From Actinomycetes bacterium (GTDB lineage Bacteria; Actinomycetota; Acidimicrobiia; Acidimicrobiales; Palsa-688): a stretch of 6,359 bases of DNA. A program made the translations under genes and the position numbers. The notes under the pieces were generated by a model. The model saw nothing but the letters and a program-made list of their open reading frames with translations, searched no databases and was not told where the DNA came from. How positions within the stretch are numbered: position 1 is the first letter of the stretch; every line of letters begins with the position of its first letter. Below, piece by piece: positions 5,688 through 6,359 of this stretch. Location: NCBI GenBank assembly GCA_021819345.1, contig JAKARG010000193.1, positions 1 through 6,359 of the forward strand. The letters are read 5' to 3'.

Positions 5688-6359
5688 CTAGCGCGGGCTC
5701 GGGTGGTCGGGTCCCGCTCGAGGCCCGGGGCGGCGAGCCCTCGCCGGCCCGGCGTGGAGGAGGCCGTGGCGGTCGTGGTCGAAGCGGTAGACCTTGGCCA
5801 CCTCGACCTCGAGGTCTCTCAGCAGCCGCGAGCGCCCGATCGCGAGCGCGACCCCCACCCCGAGCACCGGCCCCACCCAGTACACCCACCACCCGCGCCA
5901 CGCTCCGGCGACCACCGCCGGCCCGAGGCTGCGCGCCGGGTTGGTGCTCGTGCCCGAGATCGGCGCTTCGAGGTAGACCATCACCGCGTAGAGGACCGGG
6001 AACAACAGCGGGGTGAAGCGCCTGAGCTTCGCCGAGCCCACGAAGGCGAGCAGCGACACCACCAGCGCGGCGCTCGTCACCACCTCGCCGGCACAGGCGA
6101 GCAGGGGGCCGTAGGCGGCGCCGGGCAGGGTCGCCCCGAAGTCGACCTCCCGGCCGGTCGGCCCCCAGGCGAGGAGCGCAGCGGCACCGACCAGGGCACC
6201 GGCGAGCTGGGAGACCACGTAGCCGGCGGCGAGCCAGGGGCGCATCCGCCGGCGCGCCACGAACGCGAGGGTGACGATCGGGTTGATGTGCGCACCGCTC
6301 ACCCGGCCCACCGGGGAGACGGCGATGAGCGCCCCGGTCGAGCCGAACAGCGCACCGGT
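5688..6359 (-). CDS. MIP-family channel (aquaporin-like), N-terminus outside window
   Basis: Membrane channel of the aquaporin/glyceroporin family passing water or small neutral solutes. The 223 residues visible (counted from the right window edge) start in the second helix, so the first helix and start codon lie beyond the window; a GTG at 6311 is internal. The first half-helix motif is SGAHINPIVTLA (21-32), with NPI in place of NPA; the second is GTSTNPARSLGPAV (136-149), a normal NPA with the filter arginine R143. Further helices lie near 41-65, 85-107, 117-133 and 155-177, and a basic Pro/Gly/Arg-rich tail ends the protein. Aligning by spacing to AqpZ (F43, H174, T183, R189) puts G6, V128, T137 and R143 in the selectivity filter, unlike a strict water channel. 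It heads a minus-strand run with the TSUP, DUF1634 and GntR genes, 39 bp before the TSUP start. Family call strong; substrate unknown, and an uncharged metabolite is possible. Confidence 0.88.
   Translation of the reverse strand, partial: TGALFGSTGALIAVSPVGRVSGAHINPIVTLAFVARRRMRPWLAAGYVVSQLAGALVGAAALLAWGPTGREVDFGATLPGAAYGPLLACAGEVVTSAALVVSLLAFVGSAKLRRFTPLLFPVLYAVMVYLEAPISGTSTNPARSLGPAVVAGAWRGWWVYWVGPVLGVGVALAIGRSRLLRDLEVEVAKVYRFDHDRHGLLHAGPARARRPGPRAGPDHPSPR

Noticed and set aside
4813..5901. The upstream extension of the minus-strand frame of DUF1634, open to 5901, as a single 533-residue fusion protein
   Set aside because: The added part is Arg/Pro/Gly/His-rich without any domain, and it lies over the clear TSUP gene in another frame of the same strand. 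The GTG at 4812 with its ribosome-binding site explains the real gene.
6309..6311. GTG at 6311 as the start of the channel
   Set aside because: It lies in the middle of the helix-2 to NPI region, and the frame continues open and family-like to the window edge, so the gene is cut by the window.

Overview
The window is very GC-rich, with almost exclusively G/C third codon positions and two GTG starts. The genes are tightly packed and stem-loops lack T-tracts. This, together with a soluble acyl-ACP desaturase and a HutC-type GntR regulator, suggests an actinobacterial-type chromosome. That placement is inferred from composition and gene families only. I see no rRNA, tRNA, CRISPR array, transposase or phage gene.

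Plus strand, 1-3610: three genes read rightward. First is the 3' part of a PHP-like metallohydrolase of the DUF3604 family (open at the left edge, ends 1952). Next is a 141-residue protein with an excisionase/MerR-like helix-turn-helix and a repetitive acidic/alanine-rich tail (1998-2423). Then, after 122 bp holding a GC-rich stem-loop, comes a di-iron acyl-ACP desaturase (2546-3610) with all six expected iron ligands. The desaturase has its own good ribosome-binding site and may be transcribed separately.

Minus strand, 6359-3552: four genes read leftward, spaced like an operon. They are a MIP-family channel (open at the right edge, ends 5688), a TauE/SafE-type TSUP permease (5648-4809), a three-helix DUF1634 membrane protein (4812-4300, sharing a GTGA start/stop with the permease) and a GntR/HutC regulator with a UTRA domain (4289-3552). 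The regulator's ribosome-binding site overlaps the DUF1634 stop codon. The most economical reading is a small-molecule transport unit: a channel, an anion exporter/importer with a probable partner subunit, and a ligand-sensing repressor. The substrate cannot be read from the sequence; sulfite, sulfonate or another organosulfur anion is a family-based guess.

The two strands converge at 3552-3610, where the desaturase and regulator coding regions overlap tail to tail by 59 bp. The points most worth a second look are the channel's NPI first motif with a predicted wide, non-water-type filter, the TSUP-DUF1634-GntR coupling, the histidine-rich loop in the DUF1634 protein, and the small helix-turn-helix protein. 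I do not see a clear-cut new defence or mobile system here.
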